Shown here piece after piece: positions 36,739 through 45,462 of a stretch of 64,000 nucleotides of DNA. How positions within the stretch are numbered: the stretch's first letter is position 1; every line of letters starts with the position of its first letter. A program made the position numbers and the translations under genes. This stretch comes from Novosphingobium olei (GTDB lineage: Bacteria > Pseudomonadota > Alphaproteobacteria > Sphingomonadales > Sphingomonadaceae), in NCBI RefSeq assembly GCF_012927405.1, contig NZ_JABBGM010000001.1:502001-566000 (forward strand), in the 5' to 3' direction. The notes under the pieces were generated by a model. It saw only the letters and a program-made list of their open reading frames with translations, made no database searches and was not told where the DNA came from.

Positions 36739-36759
36739 GGGGCGGCGCATCGCCGCCCC
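36739..36759 (+). terminator. Hairpin after queF, no U-run
   Basis: A perfect 9-base-pair stem GGGGCGGCG/CGCCGCCCC with a 3-base loop lies eight bases after the queF stop. The stem is strong but lacks a T tract, so it may act as a pause, an RNA-stabilising end, or a Rho-assisted terminator. Confidence 0.4.
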
Positions 36760-36855
36760 ACCGTCTGTGACGGATGCATCATCAAGAGTTTGCGCAAGGG
36801 CGCCGGCCTAGTTAAGCGACCAAGCAACTCCGGCGGCAAGGTGCCCAACGTCCTG

Positions 36856-37737
36856 ATGCGACTGCGCGATTTCTTCCTGCTTGTGCTGGTCTGCGTGATC
36901 TGGGCGCTCAGCAACGTGGTCAGTCGCATTGTCGTCGGGCAGTGGATGGTGCCGCCGCTGTTCTTCGCCGCCGTGCGATTCGCAGTGGTAATGTTGGCCA
37001 CTTTGCCATGGCTTTTGCCCATGCCCCGTCCGGCGTGGCGGATGATTGTCGTTGGGATGCTGATGGGCGGCGGCAACTTCGCCGTGCTGTTCCTCGGCTT
37101 GCGCACCGTCACGCCGTCCATGGCAGCCATTGTCGTCCAGTCGAGTGTCCCGATAACCACGCTGCTGTCGGTTGTTCTGCTTGGTGAACGCATTCACTGG
37201 CGTCGAGGGCTCGGTATTGCGCTCGCTCTTGCTGGCGTGCTGATCGTGGTATGGCAGCCGGGTCTGCAGCTGTCCGCCGGTGTCCTTTACATCCTCGGGG
37301 CAGCTTTTGCCGGCTCGCTTGGCGCGGTGCTGATGAAGCAGATGGAAGAAGTGCCGGCGATCCGCTTGCAGGCTTGGGTGGGGCTTACCTCGCTGCTGCC
37401 GCTCGCCCTGTTCTCGTGGGGGTTCGAGCATCACCAAATTGACCTTGCGTTGAGGCACGGCTGGCATTTCGGGGTCGCAATCGCCTTTTCGGCGCTTGTC
37501 GTCTCGGTCGGTGCGCACACCGTCTACTACAGCCTGATCAAGCGGTACGAGGCGAACCTGATCGCTCCGCTGACGCTGCTGACGCCGCTGTTCACCATCG
37601 CGCTGGGATATTTCATTACGCACGATCGGCTTGATGCAAGGATGCTGCTCGGTGCGGCGATCGCTCTCATCGGCGTGCTCATCGTGGCGTTGAGACGTAG
37701 CAAGGCACCAGTCGCCGAGGCGGCCGAGCACGGCTGA
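36856..37737 (+). CDS. EamA/DMT family transporter
   Basis: A 293-residue inner-membrane protein with about ten hydrophobic helices arranged as two EamA repeats. The N-terminal repeat opens with FFLLVLVCVIWALSNVVSR and the second has LGAAFAGSLGAVLMKQMEEV. Conserved features include SMAAIVVQSSVPITTLLSVV and LTLLTPLFTIALGYF. The substrate is unknown; relatives export amino acids or metabolites. ATG 36856 is taken; GTG 36841 in the same frame would add five residues. The C terminus nearly abuts the convergent regulator gene, with six bases between. Confidence 0.9.
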   Translation: MRLRDFFLLVLVCVIWALSNVVSRIVVGQWMVPPLFFAAVRFAVVMLATLPWLLPMPRPAWRMIVVGMLMGGGNFAVLFLGLRTVTPSMAAIVVQSSVPITTLLSVVLLGERIHWRRGLGIALALAGVLIVVWQPGLQLSAGVLYILGAAFAGSLGAVLMKQMEEVPAIRLQAWVGLTSLLPLALFSWGFEHHQIDLALRHGWHFGVAIAFSALVVSVGAHTVYYSLIKRYEANLIAPLTLLTPLFTIALGYFITHDRLDARMLLGAAIALIGVLIVALRRSKAPVAEAAEHG

Positions 37738-37743
37738 ACGGTA

Positions 37744-38112
37744 TCAGCCGTCTGCCGGGTGCGGTGCGTCCAGCAGTCTCGACCAAAGGGCGCTGGCATC
37801 GGCGCTGACTGCTTGCTGTGCCGCTTCCTGCATCGCGCGGTAGCGCGCCAGCACGAACCGCCCCAAATCGGTCAGCGTGGCGCCGCCATGCGCTCGGCCC
37901 GGTACCGTGGCGACAAGGGGTTCGTCCCAGCACCGGTTCATCACGTCCACCAGTGTCCATGCCCGGCGATAGCTCATGCCCAGGGCGCGCGCGCCGGCCG
38001 AGATGGAACCCTCGCGCGCGATCGCTTCGAGCAGGTCGGCCTTGCCCGGGCCAAACGCGATCTCTTCGCCGCAGGTCATGCGGATGGCGATGCGGAGCGC
38101 TGCGTCGGTCAT
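37744..38112 (-). CDS. ModE-like winged-helix regulator (DNA-binding domain only)
   Basis: A 122-residue protein resembling the N-terminal domain of the molybdate regulator ModE and LysR-type HTHs: LLEAIAREGSISAGARALGM, SYRRAWTLVDVMN, then LTDLGRFVLARYRAM. There is no molybdate-binding TOBE/MOP domain, so it is a stand-alone DNA-binding form. Its ATG overlaps the TetR stop (ATGA), so both regulators are made from one transcript. A link to the molybdenum formate dehydrogenase 13 kb away is possible but untested. Confidence 0.85.
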   Translation of the reverse strand: MTDAALRIAIRMTCGEEIAFGPGKADLLEAIAREGSISAGARALGMSYRRAWTLVDVMNRCWDEPLVATVPGRAHGGATLTDLGRFVLARYRAMQEAAQQAVSADASALWSRLLDAPHPADG

Positions 38113-38774
38113 GCCTTGTAGAGCCCGCGCAGCACGTCCCAGATAAGCGTATTGAGCTGCTCGATCCGCGCTTCGCCGAACGTCGGGCGCTGCAAAAGCA
38201 TGCCCATGTGCGCGCAAGTGACCAGGTCGCTCGCCAGCTTCATCGCTTCCCAGCGCGCGCGCCATTGCGGGAAGCTCTCGATCATCTCCGACACCCACAC
38301 TTCGTCGTACCGGCGCGCTGCCGGCTCGAACACCTCGCGCAGGGCTTCGTCGCTGCGGGCTGCGACGGCCAGTTCGACATAGGCGGCATATTCGGGGCTC
38401 TGCACGCTGCGCCAGTGCGCCTGGGTGGCGATCTCGACCAGGTTGTCCTCGCCCGCCTTGGCCATTCCGGAAAGGTAGTCGTCCAGGAACAGCCGCATGC
38501 GGGCATAGAACACGTGCTCCACCACCGCTGCCACGAGATCGGCGCGGGCGGGGAAGTGGTGCTGCATCGCGCCCCGCGAAATCCCGATCCGCGCCGCGAT
38601 GCGGTGCGTGGTCAGGCCGACATAACCGCCTTCCAGCAGACAGGCGATCGCGGCCTCGATGATCCGAAGCCGCGTGCGCGTGCTCTTCTGCTGTTGCCAG
38701 CGCTCCGGCTCGCCTTCGAGATCGGCGGGGCGCAGCGCACCCAGCATCCGCTGTTGCATCGTGGTTCTGGCCAT
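38109..38774 (-). CDS. TetR/AcrR family transcriptional regulator
   Basis: A 221-residue repressor-type protein. The N-terminal HTH runs about 33-80: RLRIIEAAIACLLEGGYVGL, TTHRIAARIGISRGAMQHHF, PARADLVAAVVEHVF. The C-terminal ligand-binding domain is helical. It is divergent from the TonB-dependent receptor gene with a 189-base shared upstream region, the normal arrangement for a local repressor of the receptor and P450 genes. The ligand is unknown. Confidence 0.92.
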   Translation of the reverse strand: MARTTMQQRMLGALRPADLEGEPERWQQQKSTRTRLRIIEAAIACLLEGGYVGLTTHRIAARIGISRGAMQHHFPARADLVAAVVEHVFYARMRLFLDDYLSGMAKAGEDNLVEIATQAHWRSVQSPEYAAYVELAVAARSDEALREVFEPAARRYDEVWVSEMIESFPQWRARWEAMKLASDLVTCAHMGMLLQRPTFGEARIEQLNTLIWDVLRGLYKA

Positions 38775-38884
38775 GGAGCCTCCGGGGCACCTCCTTGTCG
38801 GCGAAGTCCTGCATCAGCGCGAAGGCGTGCGCAATGGGCACCTGATCAAAGGCACAGTTTGCGGGGAGACCACGTCGGCGCAGA

Positions 38885-38904
38885 AACATGCCGACCGGAT
38901 TGTT
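38885..38904. promoter_or_regulatory. Imperfect inverted repeat in the TetR/TonB-receptor gap
   Basis: AACATGCCGA and CCGGATTGTT match as inverted arms at 7 of 10 positions, with outer AACA/TGTT. It lies 60-79 bases before the receptor start and 111-130 bases before the TetR start, a plausible repressor site. The match is imperfect and could be chance. Confidence 0.28.
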
Positions 38905-38963
38905 ATTGCCGGGGTGGAGCGAAGGGCGATCACAGCCAGGCTCCAGGGGAAGAGGAAGTCAGC

Positions 38964-41168
38964 ATGAAAACGCTCCACGCGTGCGCCCTCGCAGCCAGCG
39001 CAATCGCCATTTCCGCCGCAACGCCAGTCGCCGCCCAGGCGCAGTCTGCCGAAGATAACGGCGGTGTCGCCGAAATTGTCGTCACCGCGCAAAAGAAGGC
39101 CGAAAACCTGCAGAAAGTGCCGATCGCGGTCACTGCGCTGACCGGCGATGCGCTGCAGGCGGCGCAAGTGCGCAGCGTGTCGGATCTCACCAACTCACTG
39201 CCCAACGTCCAGATCAACAGCTTCTCGAATTCGCCCGATTCGGCGGTGTTCACCATCCGCGGCGTCGGCGTGAACGATGCCGACCCCTATGTCGGGACCA
39301 CGGTGTCTGTCGTGGTCGACGGGGTCGTCGTCGGCGTGAACACTGCCGCGCTGCTTTCGCTGTTCGACATTGAGCGTGTCGAAGTGCTTCGCGGGCCGCA
39401 GGGCACGCTGTTCGGCGCCAATACCACTGGCGGCGTGATCAACGTCGTGACCAAGCAGCCGACCGGCAAGACCGGGGGCGAAGCGCAGATCGTCTATGGC
39501 AACTACGACCAGATTGAAGCCGACGCCGCGCTGAATTTTCCCATCACCGACAGCCTCGCCGGCAAAGTCAGCGTGATGCACAATTCGAACGATGGCTTCT
39601 TCCGCAACACGGCCGACAACCGCCGCATCGGTCGTCGCGACGTGACGCAGTTGCGCGGCTATCTCAAGTATTCGGCTGGCGCGTACGACGGAACGCTGAT
39701 CGGCGAATACGTCAAGAGCCGCAACGGGTCGCAGACCGGCGTGGTCATCGCCGGCCCGGGCGAGCTGTTCTACACCCCCGGCCAGACCACCGATCCGTTC
39801 AGCTTCAAGCGCGGGCTCAGCAGCGACCAGCCCGATTACAACAACCGCGACACCTATGCGCTGACCTTCACCCAGAACGTCGACAGCGCGATCGGGAAGA
39901 TTACGTCGATCACCGCATGGCGCAAATACGATAGCGACCTCTATTCGGACGACGACGGCACCACACGCGTCCTGCTCGAAACGCGCCGCCAGACCCATCA
40001 CGAACAGTTCTCGCAGGAACTGCGCGACCTGCTGCAGATCGGCGATGCGACGCAGCTGATCTTCGGCGGTTATTACTTCCAGCAGAAGTACTTCCTGAAC
40101 CAGGGCGGTAAGCTCGACGGCTTCCTCCCCGGGCTCAGCCAGCCGCAGACGCAGGACCAGCACAACTGGTCGATCTCGGGCTTTGCCCAGCTCTACCAGA
40201 ACCTGACCCCCGAGCTGCGCCTGCAGGCCGGCATCCGATACAGTCACGAAAAGACCCGCGCGGTTTCGACCACCGCGAACGGCATCAACCCGAGCGGCGT
40301 TGCGACCTACGACGATCCGATCATCCCGGCCACCTTCATCCGCGCCGCAGGATCGAAGTCGTGGAACAACACCGGCTGGAAGATCGGGCTCGATTACCAG
40401 GCAGATCGCAACGTGCTGCTCTACGGCTACTACGCGCGGGGCTTCAAGTCGGGTGGCTTCACCGGCCGCATCGCCATTGCCGAGGATATCGGGCCGTTCA
40501 ATCCCGAGAAACTCGATACGTATGAAGTGGGCATCAAGAGCGACTTGCTCGACCACCACCTGCGCCTGAACCTTGCCGCCTTCTTCAACAAGTACCGCGA
40601 CATGCAGGTGGTGCAGAACATCACCTACCCGAGCGGCGCGAACTCGGCCTCGATCGCCAATGCCGGCCGCGCCGAAACGAAGGGCTTCGAACTTGAGCTG
40701 ACGGCCGCGCCGGCACGCGGGCTGACGCTCACCGGTTCGCTTGCCTACCTCGATGCCAAGTACAAGAAGTACGATACCAAGGTGCTTGGCGCGGGTGGCG
40801 CGCTGGTTGCGGTATCCTATGCCGGCAACCGCCTGATGAACGCGCCGGAATGGAGCGCGTCGGCCGGGGTCAACTATGCGACGCAGCTCGGCAACGGCAC
40901 GTTCAATGCCAACGCGCAGTACAGCTACACCAGCTCGAAATACACCGGCTACACCAACCTGCCGACCGACCTCATCGCCCCGGTCAATCTCGTCAACGCG
41001 AGCCTGTCCTGGGGGCCGGTCGATGCCGGTTGGAAGATAGGCGCCTATGCCCGCAACCTGTTCAACGAAAAGTACTTCAACCAGAAGCTGACGCTTGCCG
41101 GGATCGGCACGCTCGCCTCGCTCGGCACGCCGCGCGAATATGGCGCGACGTTCAACTACAGCTTCTGA
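38964..41168 (+). CDS. TonB-dependent outer-membrane receptor
   Basis: A 734-residue outer-membrane barrel. A signal peptide (about 1-26, ending PVAAQA) precedes the TonB box region EIVVTAQKK (37-45). The plug domain (about 50-165) has TIRGVGVNDADP and VEVLRGPQGTLFGANTTGGV, followed by a 22-strand barrel ending ATFNYSF with the C-terminal Phe recognised by Bam. AGAGGAAG precedes ATG 38964; the longer open frame upstream runs over the divergent regulators. In sphingomonads such receptors take up many hydrophobic or complexed substrates, not only iron. The adjacent P450 suggests an organic ligand. Confidence 0.94.
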   Translation: MKTLHACALAASAIAISAATPVAAQAQSAEDNGGVAEIVVTAQKKAENLQKVPIAVTALTGDALQAAQVRSVSDLTNSLPNVQINSFSNSPDSAVFTIRGVGVNDADPYVGTTVSVVVDGVVVGVNTAALLSLFDIERVEVLRGPQGTLFGANTTGGVINVVTKQPTGKTGGEAQIVYGNYDQIEADAALNFPITDSLAGKVSVMHNSNDGFFRNTADNRRIGRRDVTQLRGYLKYSAGAYDGTLIGEYVKSRNGSQTGVVIAGPGELFYTPGQTTDPFSFKRGLSSDQPDYNNRDTYALTFTQNVDSAIGKITSITAWRKYDSDLYSDDDGTTRVLLETRRQTHHEQFSQELRDLLQIGDATQLIFGGYYFQQKYFLNQGGKLDGFLPGLSQPQTQDQHNWSISGFAQLYQNLTPELRLQAGIRYSHEKTRAVSTTANGINPSGVATYDDPIIPATFIRAAGSKSWNNTGWKIGLDYQADRNVLLYGYYARGFKSGGFTGRIAIAEDIGPFNPEKLDTYEVGIKSDLLDHHLRLNLAAFFNKYRDMQVVQNITYPSGANSASIANAGRAETKGFELELTAAPARGLTLTGSLAYLDAKYKKYDTKVLGAGGALVAVSYAGNRLMNAPEWSASAGVNYATQLGNGTFNANAQYSYTSSKYTGYTNLPTDLIAPVNLVNASLSWGPVDAGWKIGAYARNLFNEKYFNQKLTLAGIGTLASLGTPREYGATFNYSF

Positions 41169-41183
41169 CCGGTTCCTCCCTGG

Positions 41184-41215
41184 CCCCGGTCGGCTTGCCG
41201 GCCGGGGTGCTTTTT
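41184..41215 (+). terminator. Strong terminator after the TonB receptor
   Basis: CCCCGGTCGGC (41184-41194) pairs over 11 positions, one T-G, with GCCGGCCGGGG (41197-41207); the innermost pair must open to form a CTTG loop. TGCTTTTT follows. It separates the receptor from the P450 gene transcriptionally. Confidence 0.88.
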
Positions 41216-41267
41216 CCGAGGGAAGCAACCGGCACCTCTCCAATTTGCGCGTTGTGAGCGAGCGGAT

Positions 41268-41283
41268 TTCATGACGTCGTGAA
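41268..41283 (+). promoter_or_regulatory. 16-base palindrome upstream of the P450 gene
   Basis: TTCATGACGTCGTGAA is self-complementary apart from one T/G position, centred on GACGTC. It lies 71 bases before the P450 start and after the receptor terminator, where the P450 promoter must be. It has the form of a dimeric repressor site. Confidence 0.5.
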
Positions 41284-41354
41284 TGGGCAGGGGAGATGCC
41301 CGGTCCGGCATGCTCCCCAACATTAAGACGATGGGCCAAGATCGGGAGAATGCC

Positions 41355-42593
41355 ATGGCAACGCTTGCCCCCTCGAACTCTGCTGCCGACCCGGCGCGGC
41401 CGGCGCATGTCCCGGCAGACCACGTTGTAGACGTCGATATTTACGCGCCGCCCCGCATTGCCGAGCTGGGCTTTCATCACGCATGGCGCGAACTTCAGGC
41501 GAACAGCCCGGCTGTGGTCTGGACCCCGCAGAACGAAGGGCACTGGATCGCGCTTTCGGGCGATGCGCTGCGCGATGTGCAGTCCGATGCGGCGCGCTTC
41601 TCCTCGCGCGTGATCGTGCTGCCGCGCTCGATCGGCGAAGGGCATGGACTGATCCCGACGACGATAGACCCGCCCGAGCATCGCCCCTATCGCGTGCTCC
41701 TCAACGCGCATCTCAATCCCGCCACGGTGCGCGGGCTGGACGATACCATCCGCCAGACCGCCATCGACCTGATAGACGGCTTCATCGCCGATGGCGGCTG
41801 CGACTTCACCGCCCGCTATGCCGAAATCTTCCCGATCCGCGTATTCATGGCGATGGTCGGCTTGCCCGAAAGCGAGGCGGCGACGATCCGCCACTGGGCT
41901 TCGTGCATGACACGACCCGGCATGGACATGAGCTTCGAGGACGCCAAGCAGGCGTTCTTCGACCGGCTTGCCCCGGTGGTAGACGAACGCCGCGCCCAGC
42001 CGGGCGAGGACATGCTGAGCGGGATGATGGCAGCGCAGATGCCCGGCCTCGACCGGCGCCTCACCCGTGACGAAGCGCTCAAGATTTCGACCCAGGTGCT
42101 GATCGCCGGGGTGGACACCGTGGTCAACTTCCTCGGCTTCGTCATCGTCGAACTCGCGCGCGACCCGGCGCTGCGGGCGCAGCTGCGCGCCATGGGGGAC
42201 AACGTGATGCCAGCGGTGAACGAATTCTTCCGCCGCTTCGGCCTTGTCACCATCGCCCGCGAAGTGCGCGACGATATCGCCGATTTCCACGGTGTGTCGC
42301 TCAAGGCGGGTGACATGATCTGCATCCCCACACAGGTTCACGGTCTCGACGAAACGCTCAACCCCGATCCGCTGGCGATCGACTTCGCCCGCCGCCGCGC
42401 GCCGCATTCGGCCTTTGGCAGCGGCCCGCACATGTGCCCGGGCCAGGAACTCGCGCGCAAGGAAGTCGCCATCACGCTGGAAGAATGGCTGCGCCGCATT
42501 CCCGACTTTGCGCTGGCGCCCGATGCCGATCTGTCGCCAGTCCCCGGCATCGTCGGCGCGCTGCGCCGGGTCACGCTGACCTGGCCGGCCTGA
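41355..42593 (+). CDS. Cytochrome P450, CYP101 (P450cam-like) family
   Basis: A soluble 412-residue class I P450. The haem motif is FGSGPHMCPG with the thiolate Cys361. The I-helix is AGVDTVVNFLGF with the acid-alcohol pair D254-T255, and the K-helix ExxR is seen in EFFRRFG. P450cam shares the DTVVNFLSF form and the tail (EWLxRIPDF, SGIV), which supports CYP101 placement. At the position of P450cam Tyr96, which binds the camphor ketone, this protein has His97 in GEGHGLIPTTIDPPEH. That argues for a norisoprenoid-like rather than camphor substrate. GGGAG (41344-41348) fixes ATG 41355. No ferredoxin or ferredoxin reductase gene is adjacent. Confidence 0.93.
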   Translation: MATLAPSNSAADPARPAHVPADHVVDVDIYAPPRIAELGFHHAWRELQANSPAVVWTPQNEGHWIALSGDALRDVQSDAARFSSRVIVLPRSIGEGHGLIPTTIDPPEHRPYRVLLNAHLNPATVRGLDDTIRQTAIDLIDGFIADGGCDFTARYAEIFPIRVFMAMVGLPESEAATIRHWASCMTRPGMDMSFEDAKQAFFDRLAPVVDERRAQPGEDMLSGMMAAQMPGLDRRLTRDEALKISTQVLIAGVDTVVNFLGFVIVELARDPALRAQLRAMGDNVMPAVNEFFRRFGLVTIAREVRDDIADFHGVSLKAGDMICIPTQVHGLDETLNPDPLAIDFARRRAPHSAFGSGPHMCPGQELARKEVAITLEEWLRRIPDFALAPDADLSPVPGIVGALRRVTLTWPA

Positions 42594-42648
42594 GGCCGCT
42601 TTCGCTTACAACACCTTCCAGTTTCAACGCAGCAAGGAACGATACGAC

Positions 42649-43392
42649 ATGGGCAAGATGGATGGCAGGGTCGCGCTGGTCACCGGCGCCGCCTCGGGGC
42701 TTGGCGCCGAAGACGCACGCGTGTTGGCGCGCGAAGGCGCCAAGGTCGTGCTGACCGACATGCAGGCCGATCAGGGCCGCGCCATTGCTGCCGAAGTCGG
42801 CGGGCTTTTCCTGGAACAGGACGTCCGTGACGAAGCGCGCTGGCACGAAGTCGTCGCCGAAACGCTCAAGGCCTATGGCCGGCTCGACACGCTCGTGAAC
42901 AATGCGGGCATCGTCCGCTTCGGCAATATCGAGGAACTGTCCTACGCCGACTACAAGCTGCAGATCGATGTCATGCTCGACGGTACGTTCCTCGGCTGCC
43001 AGGCGGCGATCCCGCACATGAGCCGCGACGGTTCGGGCTCGATCATCAACCTTGCCTCGATCGGCGGGATGAAGGGCATGAGCGCGATCCCCGCCTATGC
43101 CGGCGCCAAGGCGGGCATCATCGGCATGACCCGCTCGATCGCGGTGCACTGCAAGGAGCAGGGCTACCGCATTCGCTGCAATTCGATCGCGCCGGGCAGC
43201 ATCGTCACGCCGATGACCGCGCAGGCCCTGGCCGAACTGCCCGAAGACGGCGAAGGCACCGGCGGCCACACCCACCTGCAGGGCATGGGCCAGCCGATCG
43301 ATATCGCAAACATGGTGCTTTACCTTGCCAGCGACGATGGCAAGCACGTCTCCGGAACCAATATCGTCATCGACAACGCGGAAATCGCCTGA
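42649..43392 (+). CDS. Short-chain dehydrogenase/reductase (classical SDR)
   Basis: A 247-residue NAD(P)-dependent alcohol dehydrogenase type. The motifs are TGAASGLG (12-19), NNAG (84-87), and the catalytic S137-Y150-K154 (NLASIGG, YAGAKAG). Asp37 after the second strand (VVLTDMQ) indicates preference for NAD. A 55-base gap follows the P450 gene with no terminator, so they are probably cotranscribed, and the SDR may oxidise the alcohol made by the P450. The substrate is inferred only from context. Confidence 0.93.
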   Translation: MGKMDGRVALVTGAASGLGAEDARVLAREGAKVVLTDMQADQGRAIAAEVGGLFLEQDVRDEARWHEVVAETLKAYGRLDTLVNNAGIVRFGNIEELSYADYKLQIDVMLDGTFLGCQAAIPHMSRDGSGSIINLASIGGMKGMSAIPAYAGAKAGIIGMTRSIAVHCKEQGYRIRCNSIAPGSIVTPMTAQALAELPEDGEGTGGHTHLQGMGQPIDIANMVLYLASDDGKHVSGTNIVIDNAEIA

Positions 43393-43403
43393 TCCGGACG
43401 TCG

Positions 43404-43435
43404 GGGGAAGGGGCGGCCAACGGCCTCTTCCCCTT
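43404..43435. terminator. Hairpin between the convergent SDR and TlpA-like genes
   Basis: GGGGAAG (43404-43410) pairs with CTTCCCC (43427-43433), with an inner GGCC/GGCC stem. It sits in the 60-base gap between converging genes and could serve both strands, though T-runs are short. Confidence 0.5.
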
Positions 43436-43452
43436 GGCGGTTCGCAGGGGCT

Positions 43453-44064
43453 TTAGCCGCCCAGCGTGTCGGCCAGCAGCGCCCTGGTGCGCGCGCCAGA
43501 CCAGTCGTGCGCGCCGATCATCCGCCACACTTCGCGGCCCTTGGCGTCGTACAGCACGCTCGTGGGCAGCAAGCCCGTGTTGTAGTGGAAGCCGAGCTGG
43601 TTTTCGGGATCGAGCCAGGGTTCGAGGTGAGCGAACTTCTTCTGTTCGAACAGCGCCTTTACCTTTTCGGGCTGGCCCATGTCCTGGGAGATGGTAACCA
43701 CGCGCAGCTTGCCGGCATGCGCCGCGGCAAGGCTGTCGAGCATCGGCATTTCCAGCACGCAGGGGCCGCACCACGTGGCCCACAGGTTGATCAGCACCGG
43801 CTTGCCCTTCAGGTCCGCGCTGCGCAACGTCTTGCCGGCGGTGTCCTGGAACGCGAAGTCGGGCATCGCCGCGCCGCGATTGGCGATATCGAGCGTGCCG
43901 TTGAACTCGCCCTTGCTGCCTTGTGAAGCATTCGCGGCAGTTTCCGCGCCGGTGGGGGCGCTCGACGGTTGCGTGGCCGTGGGGCTTTGCCTATCGCACC
44001 CCGCGATCCCCAGAGTCAGGGGAAGCAGCAGCAAGGCGGGCGAGCGTAGCGAGATGAGCGGCAA
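43453..44064 (-). CDS. TlpA/ResA-like thioredoxin-fold lipoprotein
   Basis: A membrane-anchored, periplasmic thiol-disulfide protein. From the proposed TTG start at 44064 (GGAG six bases upstream) it has 203 residues, with a lipoprotein signal ending in IAGC (lipidated Cys23). A Ser/Thr/Ala linker follows, then the redox motif WCGPC (C99, C102) in [16 protein letters not shown] and the cis-Pro loop LLPTSVLYD. Relatives reduce apocytochromes or copper-chaperone thiols for oxidase assembly. No ATG gives a sensible signal peptide. The start lies inside the beginning of argH on the other strand. Confidence 0.85.
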   Translation of the reverse strand: MPLISLRSPALLLLPLTLGIAGCDRQSPTATQPSSAPTGAETAANASQGSKGEFNGTLDIANRGAAMPDFAFQDTAGKTLRSADLKGKPVLINLWATWCGPCVLEMPMLDSLAAAHAGKLRVVTISQDMGQPEKVKALFEQKKFAHLEPWLDPENQLGFHYNTGLLPTSVLYDAKGREVWRMIGAHDWSGARTRALLADTLGG

Positions 44065-45457
44065 TTCGGGCTCCAACCAGATGTGGGGCGGGCGTTTCGC
44101 CGCCGGCCCTTCGGCCATCATGCGCGAGATAAACGCCTCGATTCCCTTCGACAAGGCGCTGTGGCGGCAGGATATCGCCGCGTCAAAGGCCCACGTGGGC
44201 ATGCTTGCCGCGCAGGGCATCGTCACGGTGGAGGACGCCGAGCTGATCGCGGGCGGCCTCGATCAGGTGGCCGCCGAATACGAAGCAAGCGGGGTGCCCG
44301 AAAACTGGGACCTCGAAGACATCCACATGACCACCGAAAGCCGGCTCGCCGAACTGATCGGCCCGGCCGCTGGACGCCTGCACACCGCACGCAGCCGCAA
44401 CGACCAGGTGGCGACCGATTTCCGCCTGTGGGTGCGCGATGCGATGGACCAGGCCGAAGAGGGCCTGCGCCAGCTCCAGCTCGCGCTTGTCGCGCGCGCC
44501 GGCGAACATGCCGACAGCATCATGCCAGGCTTCACCCATCTGCAGACTGCGCAGCCGGTCACGCTCGGCCATCACCTGATGGCTTATTGCGAGATGGCTG
44601 GGCGCGACCGGTCGCGCTTTGCCGATGCGCGCAAGCGGATGAACCGCAGCCCGCTGGGCGCGGCCGCGCTCGCCGGCACCGGCTTTCCCATCGACCGCTT
44701 CCGCACGGCCGAAGCGCTGGGCTTCGATGGGCCGACCGACAACAGCCTCGATTCGGTGTCCGACCGTGATTTCGCGCTCGATTACCTGATGGCGGCAGCA
44801 CAATGCTCGCTGCACCTCTCGCGCCTCGCCGAGGAGTTCATCATCTGGGCGAGTCAGCCCTTCGGTTTCGTCACGCTGCCCGACAGCCTGTCGACCGGCA
44901 GCTCGATCATGCCGCAAAAGAAGAATCCCGACGCGGCGGAACTGGTGCGCGGCCATTCGGGCCGGATCGTCGGCTGTCTCACCAGCCTGATGATCACGAT
45001 GAAGGGCCTGCCGCTCGCCTATTCGAAGGACATGCAGGACGATAAGCCGCCGGTGTTCGAAGCGGCCAGCCTGCTCGCGCTGTCGATCGCGGCGATGACC
45101 GGCATGGTTGCTGAAGCCACGTTCCGCACCGACCGGATGCGCGCGGCCGCAGAACTCGGCTATGCCACCGCCACCGACCTTGCCGACTGGCTGGTGCGGC
45201 AGGCGAACATCCCCTTCCGCGAAGCGCACCACATCACCGGAAGCGCGGTGAAACTTGCCGAATCGCGCGGCATCGCACTCGATCAGCTTCCGCTGGAGGA
45301 CCTTCAGGCGATCGATCCGCGCATCGACGAACGCGTCTATGCCGCGCTTTCGGTCGAAGCGAGCGTCGCCGCGCGCGCCAGCCATGGCGGAACCGCACCG
45401 GTCGAGGTAAGGAAGCGCGTTGCCGAGGCGCGCATCGCGCTGGGGCTGGAGAACTGA
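44054..45457 (+). CDS. argH: Argininosuccinate lyase
   Basis: Cleaves argininosuccinate to arginine and fumarate. The 467 residues have the N-terminal MWGGRF, the family segments [40 protein letters not shown] and [16 protein letters not shown]. The fumarase/aspartase signature [19 protein letters not shown] follows. ATG 44054 is taken; ATG 44081 (MWGGRF) is an alternative and would remove the overlap with the divergent TlpA-like gene. Downstream genes follow closely. Confidence 0.95.
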   Translation: MSGNSGSNQMWGGRFAAGPSAIMREINASIPFDKALWRQDIAASKAHVGMLAAQGIVTVEDAELIAGGLDQVAAEYEASGVPENWDLEDIHMTTESRLAELIGPAAGRLHTARSRNDQVATDFRLWVRDAMDQAEEGLRQLQLALVARAGEHADSIMPGFTHLQTAQPVTLGHHLMAYCEMAGRDRSRFADARKRMNRSPLGAAALAGTGFPIDRFRTAEALGFDGPTDNSLDSVSDRDFALDYLMAAAQCSLHLSRLAEEFIIWASQPFGFVTLPDSLSTGSSIMPQKKNPDAAELVRGHSGRIVGCLTSLMITMKGLPLAYSKDMQDDKPPVFEAASLLALSIAAMTGMVAEATFRTDRMRAAAELGYATATDLADWLVRQANIPFREAHHITGSAVKLAESRGIALDQLPLEDLQAIDPRIDERVYAALSVEASVAARASHGGTAPVEVRKRVAEARIALGLEN

Positions 45458-45462
45458 CCGTC

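Noticed and set aside
37818-38963. A long N-terminal extension of the TonB receptor (frame open from 37818)
   Set aside because: The extension covers the opposite-strand ModE-like and TetR genes, while ATG 38964 has a ribosome-binding site and a perfect signal peptide.
39195-42431. An uninterrupted 1078-codon open frame on the minus strand, opposite the TonB receptor and P450
   Set aside because: Its residues have no family features, it is His/Arg/Val rich as expected from the complement of GC-rich coding DNA, and it runs opposite two clearly real genes.
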